Positions 24,144 through 32,187 of a stretch of DNA of 64,000 bases are shown here, piece after piece; within the stretch, counting starts at the first letter, position 1; the number at the start of each line of letters is the position of its first letter. The stretch covers positions 4,686,001-4,750,000 of the forward strand of contig NC_019684.1 of the NCBI RefSeq assembly GCF_000316645.1, given 5' to 3'. The notes under the pieces were generated by a model. It worked only from the letters and a program-made list of their open reading frames with translations. It was not told the origin of the DNA and made no database searches. The stretch is from Nostoc sp. PCC 7524 (GTDB lineage: Bacteria; Cyanobacteriota; Cyanobacteriia; Cyanobacteriales; Nostocaceae). The translations under genes were made by a program, and so were the position numbers.

Positions 24144-24182
24144 TAACCTAATTAATGTTTGCTATTAAAAAGAGCAAAAGCT

Positions 24183-24257
24183 TATAATTCAGGACTTACG
24201 CAGGTGTCACACTCAACCTATCTTGTAGGGTGCGCCAGTTGCATAAGTCCTATAATT
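24183..24257. repeat. MITE-like element with AGGACTTACGCA ends
   Basis: AGGACTTACGCA (24191-24202) and its complement with one mismatch (24240-24251) enclose 37 bases that include GTAGGGTGCGCCAG, a motif shared with the repeats at 2237 and 58746. The sequence TATAATT flanks it on both sides (24183-24189 and 24251-24257) and may be a target duplication. It carries no gene. Confidence 0.6.
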
Positions 24258-24309
24258 GTAGACTAACTTAGTTCTATGTCTTAACTTACCAATCTACCGT
24301 GTACACACA

Positions 24310-24780
24310 ATGACCATATATTTTTATACCGTTAATGAACAGTATGGTTGTTTCTCCAACTTCTCTGCCCACGGATTTGTGTTGGATGATTTATATTGGT
24401 ATACGAGCGAACACTATTTTCAAGCCCAAAAGTTTGTAGGTACGCTTCATGTAGAACAAATTCGCCTAGCGAAAACTCCCAAACAAGCAGCCAATATGGG
24501 ACGTGAAAGAAAACGTCCTCTACGTCCTGACTGGGAACAAGTAAAAGATAATATCATGAGGGAAGCGGTGTTATGCAAATTTGCTACCCATGCAGATATT
24601 AAAGAAATTTTACTTGCCACTGGTAATGAGGAAATTGTTGAGAATTCACCCATTGACTATTACTGGGGTTGCGGTGCTGATGGTAGTGGTAAAAATATGT
24701 TGGGCATAATTTTAATGGAAGTGAGAGAAATACTGCGAACAACAGACAACACCAAAGTCAGAAACACTACTGTACATTAA
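24310..24780 (+). CDS. NADAR/YbiA family N-glycosidase
   Basis: 156 residues with the NADAR signature: Y-G-C-F-S-N-F-S near residue 12, W-Y-T-S-E-H-Y-F-Q-A-Q-K-F near 32, A-A-N-M-G-R, R-P-D-W-E-Q-V-K, and Y-Y-W-G-C-G-A-D-G-S-G-K-N-M-L-G near the C-terminus. Family members cleave N-glycosidic bonds in riboflavin intermediates (YbiA) or remove ADP-ribose from guanine in DNA (DarG-like NADAR). This copy has no DarT toxin neighbour, so the housekeeping (YbiA-like) role is more likely; that is inference. Confidence 0.88.
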   Translation: MTIYFYTVNEQYGCFSNFSAHGFVLDDLYWYTSEHYFQAQKFVGTLHVEQIRLAKTPKQAANMGRERKRPLRPDWEQVKDNIMREAVLCKFATHADIKEILLATGNEEIVENSPIDYYWGCGADGSGKNMLGIILMEVREILRTTDNTKVRNTTVH

Positions 24781-25011
24781 TATTTTTAGGGTTAATGCTT
24801 GTTATTACAAAATGTTAAGATAGTTTAATCGCCAAAAGCTGTTTCTATCAAGAAAATTAATATTTATACTCAGACACTTTGGTTAGATAAACTGCCATTA
24901 ATGAGTTATTAGCTTTATTTATTTTCTCCTTATATATGCCTACTTAATATATATGTAAAGTATATTCGTTGGAGTAGCTGGCAAATATTTCCTTATAGGA
25001 GTAAAGAAATT

Positions 25012-25323
25012 ATGACTTCACTAGCTCATGACAAGAGATATTGTAAGTGGTTCTGGGATGAAACCCTTGGCGGAGAGTTTGATACTTGGGGTACCAGCAC
25101 CTACTTTATGGAAGTGACGGCAGTAGAGAATGATTTATATGCTACCAGACAAATAGAAGTTTATGAGAATGGCAACGTCTTATCCTATGACTACAAGCAT
25201 TTTGCAGATAGCTATGGGATGTTATGCGATAAACCGCTAGAAAAAAAGGATTTACAAGAATTTGGTATTACTCAGGCAGAATTTGAAGAAGTGTGGAATA
25301 CTAAAACACCGATGAATAGATGA
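25012..25323 (+). CDS. Small protein of unknown function (DUF6881-like)
   Basis: 103 residues. It is rich in aromatic and acidic residues: K-W-F-W-D-E-T-L-G-G-E-F at the start, then alternating strands (A-T-R-Q-I-E-V-Y-E-N-G-N-V-L-S-Y-D) and a closing helix with I-T-Q-A-E-F-E-E-V-W. The layout resembles the DUF6881 family, but I hold that loosely. An AGGAGT 10 bases before the ATG supports the start. The 230-base upstream region is AT-rich with no other gene. Confidence 0.6.
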   Translation: MTSLAHDKRYCKWFWDETLGGEFDTWGTSTYFMEVTAVENDLYATRQIEVYENGNVLSYDYKHFADSYGMLCDKPLEKKDLQEFGITQAEFEEVWNTKTPMNR

Positions 25324-25357
25324 AACTGGCTGAATTAATCTCACAACCTCGATATTC

Positions 25358-26026
25358 TTAATGAGTTGGAGTCCAACTGCGTTTAGCAGTCCAATGGCGA
25401 TCGCTTGATTGATAAACCTGCAATCCAACTAAACCAGCTGTAGTAATTAGCTGATTCACCTCATCTAAAGTCAGTGCAGCATGAAGAGAATCTCGAAATA
25501 ATTTCTTTTGATCGTCGTTGTATTCGTTACCAATGCTTGTCACTAAAGCATTGATAGTTGCTTCATCCTGTGGACGAAATAAATCGCGCAGAAAAATTCC
25601 GCCGTTTGGTTTGGTAACGCGCTGTAATTCTTTAAAGAACAGCAGGGGATTGGGTAAATGGTGGACAAGACTATTAGAGACAACCAAATCAAAAATGTCA
25701 TCCCCATAAGGTAAGTTTTTCGCATCTACCAATTCCAGGCGAATTTGTGATTGCAAACCAGCCTGCTGCACATTATTGGCAGCAATTTGCAACATATTTT
25801 TAGCCATATCAATAGCAATAAATTGCCACTGAGGACGGATTTTACACATCAAAATAGGAATCCTACCAGGGCCAGTACCAGCATCTAACACCAGTCCTTG
25901 TGCTGGCGGGCCGAGAATAACGGCTTCTTCCGCAAAAGCAGTATTTACTTCTGTGAAATCCATAGCATCATACTCAATTGCTTCTTCCCAGCTATCCATC
26001 ACTTCTGGTTCTAATTTTCTCTGCAT
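25358..26026 (-). CDS. Class I SAM-dependent methyltransferase
   Basis: 222 residues from ATG 26026 (MQRKLEPEVMDSW); an in-frame TTG at 26062 would add 12 residues with no family support. The Rossmann core shows L-V-L-D-A-G-T-G-P-G-R-I-P (motif I), F-I-A-I-D-M-A-K-N-M-L (motif II), F-D-L-V-V-S-N-S-L-V-H-H-L-P-N-P and R-V-T-K-P-N-G-G-I-F-L-R-D-L. It belongs to the UbiE/Methyltransf_11 group; the acceptor is unknown. Confidence 0.88.
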   Translation of the reverse strand: MQRKLEPEVMDSWEEAIEYDAMDFTEVNTAFAEEAVILGPPAQGLVLDAGTGPGRIPILMCKIRPQWQFIAIDMAKNMLQIAANNVQQAGLQSQIRLELVDAKNLPYGDDIFDLVVSNSLVHHLPNPLLFFKELQRVTKPNGGIFLRDLFRPQDEATINALVTSIGNEYNDDQKKLFRDSLHAALTLDEVNQLITTAGLVGLQVYQSSDRHWTAKRSWTPTH

Positions 26027-26084
26027 TGCTAATCCTTCAATGTCTGATTGAGTATGAGTCAAGCAATTTTGGATTTTAGATTTG

Positions 26085-26260
26085 CGATAGCGTAGCGTAA
26101 AGCCTGCGGCATAGCTGCGCTTAGAGCGACTGTGCGTAGCGTCTTTTAGATTAAATCCAAAATTTCAAATCCAAAATCCAAAATTCTGTGGGACGGGGCT
26201 TGTACCCCTAATAATCCAAAATCCAAAATCCAAAATCTAAAATTCGGAGGGTCAACTCCA
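26085..26260. repeat. Repeat-rich intergenic region
   Basis: A GCGTAGC-containing block (26088-26145) of alternating short palindromes is followed by two runs of TCCAAAA/AATCCAAAA units (26153-26182 and 26214-26242) around a GGGACGGGGCTTGTACCCC segment. All are types of dispersed repeat found between genes in Nostoc. No gene is present. Confidence 0.65.
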
Positions 26261-26343
26261 TGCCCAATGCCCCACCTTTGTGAAATGAATCATTAATTTT
26301 TGGGAACACTATAGGTATCTCCTCAGTTAACAGGAATTGGTCA

Positions 26344-27435
26344 ATGTCACAAGGTGAATGGAACAATAACATTAAAAATACAGTTCCTGTGGAAGTTGCA
26401 AACTATTTGAAACAAGTCAAACGCAACACAATTACCCATGAATTTGACCAAGGTTTGCCGGAGGAATTACTACAGGCTCAAGAGAGTGACAATCAATTAT
26501 CAAAAGCATACCAGTTATTGCGGCAAGGTGTTCAATACCAGCAAGCTGGGGATGTAATGGCAGCGATGAAATTGTTCCAGCAATCCCTAGAGATGTTTCA
26601 ACTGGCTGGAAATGTGCAACAACAAGAGCAAGTGCTGTCTTTGTTAGCACTACTAGCTTACACTTCTGGGGATTATAAAAGTGTTATTACTTACGCGCAA
26701 AAGTGTTTAGCTTTACAGGGTACATCAGACCTATCAGTACGGATGCAAGTGCTTTCCCATTTGGGTAATGCTTACCGTCACCTGAATAACTATAACCAAG
26801 CGATGGAATTTCTAGAAGAGTGCTTGCAATTAACTCAACAGCTACAAGATAAACGCAGTCAAGTTGCCGCCTTGAATAATTTGGGATTGGTGTATAAAGC
26901 TACAGGTAACTTAACACGAGCAATTGGATATCAAGAGCAAAGCTTAGAAATTGTCCAGGAATTGCGAGATAACTGGGGTGTTGAACAAGTTTTAAAGAAT
27001 TTAGGTAATGCTTGGTATGCCTTGGACAACTACCCAAAGGCGATCGCTTATTATGAAAAGTGCGTCAAAATAGCTCTTTCCCTGAATAATCCTCGTAGTG
27101 CTGCCCAGGTACTAAAAAATCTGGGTAATGCTTGCTATGCCATAGGCAATTACGCCAAAGCGATTAAGTATTATGAGAAGCGTTTACAGTTAGCCAAACA
27201 ACTCAAAGATCAGCGTAGTGAAGAACAGACCCTTGCTAGCCTCGGTGTCGCTTGTGAAGCTTTAGGCGACCACAGCAGAGCAATTACATATTATGAAGCC
27301 CGCTTGTTGTTAGCCAGAAGCCTCAAAGACCGTCGTGTTGAAGAACAAACCCTGTCTAGTTTGAAAATTGCTTGTTATGCCTTGGGTGATTATGCTAAAG
27401 CTATGCAATATCAGCAGGAAACAGGTGACAGGTGA
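26344..27435 (+). CDS. Tetratricopeptide (TPR) repeat protein
   Basis: 363 residues. After a charged N-terminal region (1-55) come about seven TPR units of 40 residues from residue 56 to the end. They carry the recurring pattern L-G-N-A-Y-x-x-L-x-N-Y-x-x-A-x-x-Y-x-E-x-x-L and resemble LGN/Rapsyn-type TPRs used for protein binding. No catalytic domain is present. The last few residues (QQETGDR) are encoded by a GGTGACA repeat tract, so the original C-terminus was probably altered by repeat expansion. Confidence 0.85.
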   Translation: MSQGEWNNNIKNTVPVEVANYLKQVKRNTITHEFDQGLPEELLQAQESDNQLSKAYQLLRQGVQYQQAGDVMAAMKLFQQSLEMFQLAGNVQQQEQVLSLLALLAYTSGDYKSVITYAQKCLALQGTSDLSVRMQVLSHLGNAYRHLNNYNQAMEFLEECLQLTQQLQDKRSQVAALNNLGLVYKATGNLTRAIGYQEQSLEIVQELRDNWGVEQVLKNLGNAWYALDNYPKAIAYYEKCVKIALSLNNPRSAAQVLKNLGNACYAIGNYAKAIKYYEKRLQLAKQLKDQRSEEQTLASLGVACEALGDHSRAITYYEARLLLARSLKDRRVEEQTLSSLKIACYALGDYAKAMQYQQETGDR

Positions 27436-27459
27436 CAGGTGACAGGTGACAGGTTACAG
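27420..27459. repeat. Tandem GGTGACA heptamers overlapping the TPR gene end
   Basis: Five heptamers run from the last codons of the TPR gene through its stop and into intergenic DNA. The unit is the complement of the CACCTGT tract at 16700. Confidence 0.85.
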
Positions 27460-27541
27460 GGAAGTTTATGTTAGCCGTTGGCGCGGTTTCTGGTGTTGAA
27501 AGGCCTGGGGAAATTTATTTTTGAATTTTGAATTATTAACT

Positions 27542-27611
27542 GGTTCTTGGCAACTTTTGGTGATCTTGGTTGGGGGAAGGCAGAGGGCAGAAGGCAGAAG
27601 GCAGAAGTTAG
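27542..27611. repeat. ISL3 left terminal inverted repeat
   Basis: The outer 26 bases match the right end perfectly; mismatches appear at positions 27, 29 and 30, then pairing resumes through a GGCAGAA heptamer tract. The preceding 8 bases are the target duplication. Confidence 0.88.
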
Positions 27612-27679
27612 AAAGATATAATTGAGATACGTCAAACTTCACTCCATCAAACATTTGAGGGATAAGCCTCAGCTTGGTT

Positions 27680-29386
27680 ATGTCAGTGCTAAGTTATCTA
27701 TTACCAGATTCAGCAAACCTGAAACTTGAAAATTGCATTCTTGACGAGATAAAAACTCAGATAAAGTTGATTGTTTCTGCTATCAATAGAGTAGTTAATT
27801 GTCCAGTTTGTAACCAACCAACTCATAAAATTCATAGTCGCTATGAGCGAAAGTTAGCAGATTTACCCTGGGCTGATTACAGCATTACTTTACAGTTAAG
27901 GGTGCGGAAGTTTTTTTGCCTTAATAAATTGTGTAAACGGCGCATTTTTGCAGAAAGGCTGACCAATGTTACCGCACCTTGGGCGAGAAGAACTCTACGT
28001 TTAGCTCAAAGACTGAGTGCGATTGGTTTAGCTAATGGTGGTGCAGCAGGGGTAAGACTCTCACAGGACTTGGGGATAAAAGTTTCTCGCAACACGCTAT
28101 TAAATTTAGTCCGCTCAATTCCACTACCACCCATCGTAACGCCACATACTCTTGGGGTAGACGACTTTTGTTTTCGTAAATGTAAAACTTACGGCACAGC
28201 ACTAATTGATCTCGAACGCAGACGACCAATTGCTCTACTCAAAGATGCAAAGGCTGAAACTTTGGCAGAATGGTTAAAAGCTCACCCTGGTGTCAAAGTC
28301 GTCTCACGAGATCGGTCAAAAACTTATGAAAGTGGTATTCGCCAAGGTGCGCCAGAAGCCATTCAAGTTGCAGACCGCTTTCATCTATTGCAGAACTTAT
28401 CTCAAACGCTTTATCAAGTCTTTGGTAATCACGCCAAAACACTAAAAGAAGTGGAAAAACAAGTCTTTAATACTGATACTAAAGTGCATTTAGAGGTGGA
28501 AACAGCAAACAACCTTTCCATGATTGCTGAGACTAATAAGAGTCCAGTTGTGCCAAGGTTTCCCCAAAACACATCTTTAAAAAGAAAAGTTCAATCCGCC
28601 AAAGCACGGGATAGACGCAGAGAAATCCATGAGCAAGTTTGGAGACTGCGGTCTATTGGCTTATCAGGGCTAGCAATCGCTCAAGAGCTGGGAGTTTCTA
28701 AAACTACCGTATTCAATTACTTGCGTAGCTCAACTTTTACCGAACGTCGTGAACGTAGCGACCACGGTCTGAGTCTTCTCAACCCTTATCATGATTACCT
28801 CCTCAGTCGCTGGAATAGCGGGAACCACAACACCCAAGAACTGTTTGAAGAAATTCGCACCTGCGGCTATACCGGTAGTTATGCCACGGTCGCTCGCTTC
28901 ACTCGTTATCTCAAGACCTTGCCCGGATTTGAGCCAGCAAAAGGTTCAAGAAAAAACGCTTCCCCCAGGGTTAGCTCTTGCGCCCATCGTCCTCTCACCC
29001 CCAGTCGCGTCACAGCTTTAGTCTTGCGACGACCAGAATTAATACAGCCTAATGAGCGTGAAGTCATCGCTCAACTACAAAAAGCCCATTCGGATTTGAA
29101 GTCAGCTATTGAACTAGCACAACAGTTTGCATCTCTTGTGCGTCAACGCCTGCCTGAGCAGCTCGATGCTTGGTTAAACAAAGCTAAAAACAGCTTGGTT
29201 TCTTTGTTGCGCTCCTTTGCTGTTAGTTTAGAGTCTGACTACGATGCTGTGAAAGCAGGTGTAACTATGTCAGTTAGTAATGGCCCAGTTGAAGGGCATA
29301 TTAATCGACTGAAAATGTTAAAACGGCAGATGTATGGTCGCGCCAAGATAGACTTACTAGAACGACGATTTCTGTTGGCTATTTGA
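27680..29386 (+). CDS. ISL3 family transposase
   Basis: 568 residues from ATG 27680. The N-terminal zinc-binding part has C-P-V-C-N-Q-P and F-C-L-N-K-L-C-K-R-R. The DDE catalytic core shows Asp in G-V-D-D-F-C-F-R, Asp in Q-V-A-D-R-F-H-L-L-Q-N-L and Glu in N-G-P-V-E-G-H-I-N-R-L-K. A helix-turn-helix segment (L-A-I-A-Q-E-L-G-V-S-K-T-T-V-F-N-Y-L) sits in the insertion between the second Asp and the Glu. All three acidic residues are present and the frame is unbroken, so the protein is probably active. Confidence 0.95.
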   Translation: MSVLSYLLPDSANLKLENCILDEIKTQIKLIVSAINRVVNCPVCNQPTHKIHSRYERKLADLPWADYSITLQLRVRKFFCLNKLCKRRIFAERLTNVTAPWARRTLRLAQRLSAIGLANGGAAGVRLSQDLGIKVSRNTLLNLVRSIPLPPIVTPHTLGVDDFCFRKCKTYGTALIDLERRRPIALLKDAKAETLAEWLKAHPGVKVVSRDRSKTYESGIRQGAPEAIQVADRFHLLQNLSQTLYQVFGNHAKTLKEVEKQVFNTDTKVHLEVETANNLSMIAETNKSPVVPRFPQNTSLKRKVQSAKARDRRREIHEQVWRLRSIGLSGLAIAQELGVSKTTVFNYLRSSTFTERRERSDHGLSLLNPYHDYLLSRWNSGNHNTQELFEEIRTCGYTGSYATVARFTRYLKTLPGFEPAKGSRKNASPRVSSCAHRPLTPSRVTALVLRRPELIQPNEREVIAQLQKAHSDLKSAIELAQQFASLVRQRLPEQLDAWLNKAKNSLVSLLRSFAVSLESDYDAVKAGVTMSVSNGPVEGHINRLKMLKRQMYGRAKIDLLERRFLLAI

Positions 29387-29418
29387 AAAGAAAATTTTGA
29401 CAATTTACACTTGATTAT

Positions 29419-29769
29419 ATGAGTTATAGAAATCAGTTTATCTGGCAAAGGGCAGTTCAACTTGCTATCAATTGTTATAAATTTACCCGCCTATTTCCTC
29501 AGTCAGAATTGTACGGTTTAACTAGTCAAATACGCCGTTCATCCGTATCTGTAGCGTCTAATATAGCTGAAGGCTATGGTAGGCGTTCCAAACCAGAATA
29601 TATCCAGTTTTTACATATTGCGCTAGGTTCTTTGAGAGAACTTGATACGCAATTAATCATTGCCAAAGAAGTAGATTTAGCTGATAAAGACCTTTTCACT
29701 CCCGTATTAAATGAAGTTGAGGAAATGCAAAGTATATTAGTTGCTACTTTAAACAAACTCAAGGGTTGA
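29419..29769 (+). CDS. Four-helix-bundle protein (S23/IVP, Avd-like), IS passenger
   Basis: 116 residues with the S23 family pattern: F-I-W-Q-R-A-V-Q-L-A near the start, F-P-Q-S-E-L-Y-G-L-T-S-Q-I-R-R-S-S-V-S-V-A-S-N-I-A-E-G-Y-G-R in the middle and an E-L-D-T-Q-L helix. Such proteins occur in 23S rRNA intervening sequences, as the Avd subunit of diversity-generating retroelements, and as orphans. It lies 32 bases after the transposase stop and inside the right terminal repeat, so it travels with the IS. Its role in the element is unknown. Confidence 0.9.
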   Translation: MSYRNQFIWQRAVQLAINCYKFTRLFPQSELYGLTSQIRRSSVSVASNIAEGYGRRSKPEYIQFLHIALGSLRELDTQLIIAKEVDLADKDLFTPVLNEVEEMQSILVATLNKLKG

Positions 29770-29788
29770 AATTATTACTTCTACTCTT

Positions 29789-29858
29789 CCGACTTCTGCC
29801 TTCTGCCCTCTGCCCTCTGCCTTCCCCCGGCTAAGATCACCAAAAGTTGCCAAGAACC
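29789..29858. repeat. ISL3 right terminal inverted repeat
   Basis: Complement of the left end, containing a TTCTGCC/CTCTGCC heptamer tract and ending ...GCCAAGAACC at 29858. It is followed immediately by the second TATTAACT. Confidence 0.88.
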
Positions 29859-30025
29859 TATTAACTGTGCTGCCAGTTCACTCACCTTAACTGCATCATG
29901 CCGGAAATTCACTGATACAATAAGGGTCTACTCACTCTTAGTATTCAGTATCAATATTCTGTCTGAAAAATATTTATTCAAATTTAGACAAATTTACTGG
30001 TGCTGACTCCATTATCTAGATTTTC

Positions 30026-30721
30026 ATGAGCAGCGATATCCAACTCAGCCTCTTTAACGAAGAATCAAACTTTAACCAAAAAGAGCTGATTCCTACAGAT
30101 GCCAAAATTCCTGTTCCGCCTGGAACATACACCCATATCACTGAGTTGGCACAACATTGCAATCAGTGCCATCGCTGTGAATTGGGTAACACCCGCACTC
30201 ACGCCGTTGTCGGCCGAGGCAATCTCAAAGCACCAATTATGATTATTGGAGAAGCACCAGGTCAAAGTGAGGACGAAACTGGTTTACCCTTTGTTGGTAG
30301 GTCGGGGCAGTTGCTAGAGAAAATCCTGGCATCTGTAAATTTAAGTACCGAGCATGATGTATATATCGGTAATATTAATAAATGCCGGCCTCCTGGTAAT
30401 CGAGTTCCTACTCCTGATGAAATGGCGGCTTGTTTACCGTATTTATTAGAACAAATTCGTCTTGTTGACCCTAAGATTATTTTGTTGACAGGTGCAACAG
30501 CAGTCAAAGGTATCACAGGAGATAAACGAGGAATTACTAAAATTCGGGGTCAATGGATGGAGTGGCAAGGGCGTTTGTGTATGCCGATTTTTCATCCATC
30601 CTACTTGCTGCGTAATCCTTCCAAAGAAAAAGGTAGTCCTAAATGGTTGATGTGGCAGGATATACAAATAGTCCGCGCTAAGTACGACGAGATGAGGAAT
30701 AACAATGGCGGTGATAGCTGA
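30026..30721 (+). CDS. Uracil-DNA glycosylase, family 4 (4Fe-4S)
   Basis: 231 residues. Cysteines in H-C-N-Q-C-H-R-C-E-L-G, N-K-C-R-P-P-G-N-R and R-L-C-M-P form the cluster and conserved sites. The catalytic motif is G-E-A-P-G-Q-S-E-D (about residue 75) and the late motif H-P-S-Y-L-L-R-N-P is typical of this family. It removes uracil from DNA, the first step of base excision repair. The 45-residue N-terminal extension is variable. A 32-codon frame overlapping the 3' end (30705-30803) is not convincing as a gene. Confidence 0.92.
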   Translation: MSSDIQLSLFNEESNFNQKELIPTDAKIPVPPGTYTHITELAQHCNQCHRCELGNTRTHAVVGRGNLKAPIMIIGEAPGQSEDETGLPFVGRSGQLLEKILASVNLSTEHDVYIGNINKCRPPGNRVPTPDEMAACLPYLLEQIRLVDPKIILLTGATAVKGITGDKRGITKIRGQWMEWQGRLCMPIFHPSYLLRNPSKEKGSPKWLMWQDIQIVRAKYDEMRNNNGGDS

Positions 30722-30835
30722 TTATGCTGCTGTTATTGAAGCTGTAACAGCAGTAAAAACTTTAAAAGGAGAATTAATTCGTGTCGTCCGTCCTAAAATT
30801 TGAGTAAGTATTATGGCGAAAAATAGTTGTAGAAG

Positions 30836-31447
30836 TTAAAGCCGAGAACTCCTTAAACTGCCTGCTTGACAATCTCGCAGCCAAGCTTTGATACCTTGGG
30901 CAACTGTACCGTTGCTACTATCCCGTGGAGGTGATGGCGGCTGCTTTTGGGGATAAGAACCAGTTTGAGTAAACATCATGACAAACCGCCAATTATCTTG
31001 AGTTCTTGTCAGTAATAACCAGTGAAATTCTTGTGATTCCACCACTTTTTGATTAATGTACTGTCTTGCTAAAGTGGTAAAAAATACTTGCTCAATTTCT
31101 TGATGAGTGCTTTTACCCTGATATGGAGATTGTAATGGCAAGGGTTGAAATTCAGGTCTACCAGCTACCAGCATATAGCTATATACATCGCTACTTCTGC
31201 GGAGACGGCGACCGCGCTGACTAGCACGATTGGCATAATTAGGTAAATCCCGCATTAGCTGAGTAGTTAATGACTCCAGACTTTGCTCACGACAAACAGA
31301 TTTCTCTCCCCTTGTGGTTTGTAAAGAAGGTTGAGGGGAGAGTGTCTGAGATAATGCAGAGTCATGCCAGCAATTGACTACTACTAGGCATAAGCTGCTA
31401 GCCAACAGCCACCAGTGGTAATTTTGCTTCTGGATTCCTGCTTTCAT
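30836..31447 (-). CDS. Exported protein of unknown function
   Basis: 203 residues from ATG 31447, chosen because it forms an ATGA overlap with the pyrF stop; a start at 31480 would overlap pyrF by 37 bases. A hydrophobic segment near residues 12-32 ending in an Ala/Ser-rich stretch looks like a signal peptide. The mature region has no motif I recognise apart from [17 protein letters not shown]. It is the third gene of a tyrS-pyrF transcript. Confidence 0.72.
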   Translation of the reverse strand: MKAGIQKQNYHWWLLASSLCLVVVNCWHDSALSQTLSPQPSLQTTRGEKSVCREQSLESLTTQLMRDLPNYANRASQRGRRLRRSSDVYSYMLVAGRPEFQPLPLQSPYQGKSTHQEIEQVFFTTLARQYINQKVVESQEFHWLLLTRTQDNWRFVMMFTQTGSYPQKQPPSPPRDSSNGTVAQGIKAWLRDCQAGSLRSSRL

Positions 31448-32172
31448 GTGGTGGTTAACTCTTGGACAATTCGTTTCCAAGCTAACTCAGGTTCAGCCGC
31501 CGCAGTAATGGGACGACCAATTACTAAGTAATCAGCACCAACTTGGATAGCTTGGGCAGGAGTAAGCGATCGCTTTTGATCTCCTGGTTCTGCCCAAGTT
31601 GGCCGCACCCCCGGACAAACAAACAGAAAATCGTCTCCGCAAGTTTGCCGTAACTGCGCCACTTCTTGGGGTGAACAAACTGCCCCATCTAACCCTGCTT
31701 CTTTGGCCATCAATGCCATTTCTAAGGCATACTCTGGCAACTCTATGGGAATTTTTAAATCACAAGATAACTGTCTAGCAGAAATACTCGTCAGCACTGT
31801 CACAGCAATTAATTTTGGTGGTTTGACTCCAGCTTGTGCAGCCCCCTCTTGTATTGCCTCTGTGGCAGCTTTGAGGGCATTTCTGCCCCCCGTAGCATGA
31901 ATTGTGAGTAAATCTACTCCATAACCAGCAGCAGCCCGACAAGCCCCCGCTACAGTGTTAGGGATGTCGTGAAACTTTAAGTCTAGAAATATCTGTTTGT
32001 TTCTAGATTTCAGCACCTCTAGAATTTTTGGCCCCACACTGGTAAATAATTCTAAGCCTACCTTCCAGAAACTAACTGCTTCTAGTTTGTCGATGAGGGC
32101 GATCGCACTCTTCTCATCTGCCACATCCAAAGGGACAATAATTCGCTGTTCTATGCCATTCCCCATTCCCAA
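31444..32172 (-). CDS. pyrF: Orotidine 5'-phosphate decarboxylase
   Basis: 242 residues. I-I-V-P-L-D-V near the start and the catalytic K-x-x-D motif in [12 protein letters not shown] identify PyrF. V-C-P-G-V-R-P-x-W and Y-L-V-I-G-R-P-I-T bind the phosphate. It makes UMP, the last step of pyrimidine synthesis. The first residues (MGMGNGIEQ) are encoded within a GGGAATGG heptamer-like tract, so the true start may be Met3. It lies 15 bases after tyrS. Confidence 0.96.
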   Translation of the reverse strand: MGMGNGIEQRIIVPLDVADEKSAIALIDKLEAVSFWKVGLELFTSVGPKILEVLKSRNKQIFLDLKFHDIPNTVAGACRAAAGYGVDLLTIHATGGRNALKAATEAIQEGAAQAGVKPPKLIAVTVLTSISARQLSCDLKIPIELPEYALEMALMAKEAGLDGAVCSPQEVAQLRQTCGDDFLFVCPGVRPTWAEPGDQKRSLTPAQAIQVGADYLVIGRPITAAAEPELAWKRIVQELTTT

Positions 32173-32187
32173 TTCCCCATTCCCCCT

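Larger units (their letters stand above)
27542..29858 (+). mobile_element. Complete ISL3-family insertion sequence with passenger gene
   Basis: The element is 2317 bp. Its ends are inverted repeats identical over the outer 26 bases (starting GGTTCTTGGCAACTTTTGGT) and largely conserved over about 70. The 8 bases TATTAACT occur directly outside both ends (27534-27541 and 29859-29866), a perfect 8-bp target duplication as expected for ISL3. The ends start GG-x-TCTT-G like other ISL3 elements. Inside lie the DDE transposase (27680-29386) and a four-helix-bundle protein gene (29419-29769). The intact frame, matching ends and perfect duplication suggest recent insertion between the TPR gene and the uracil-DNA glycosylase gene. 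Confidence 0.92.

Noticed and set aside
24310..24780. NADAR gene as part of a DarTG-like or antiphage module
   Set aside because: No DarT-type ADP-ribosyltransferase or other defence gene is adjacent; neighbours are a kinase and unrelated small genes.
29419..29769. Diversity-generating retroelement suggested by the Avd-like protein
   Set aside because: No reverse transcriptase, template repeat or variable repeat is visible nearby; the gene belongs to the IS.
30705..30803. 32-codon frame overlapping the end of the uracil-DNA glycosylase gene (MAVIADYAAVIEAV...)
   Set aside because: It has a plausible ATG but no ribosome binding site of note, no recognised family and a length at which chance frames are common. 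It could be the start of a decayed gene.
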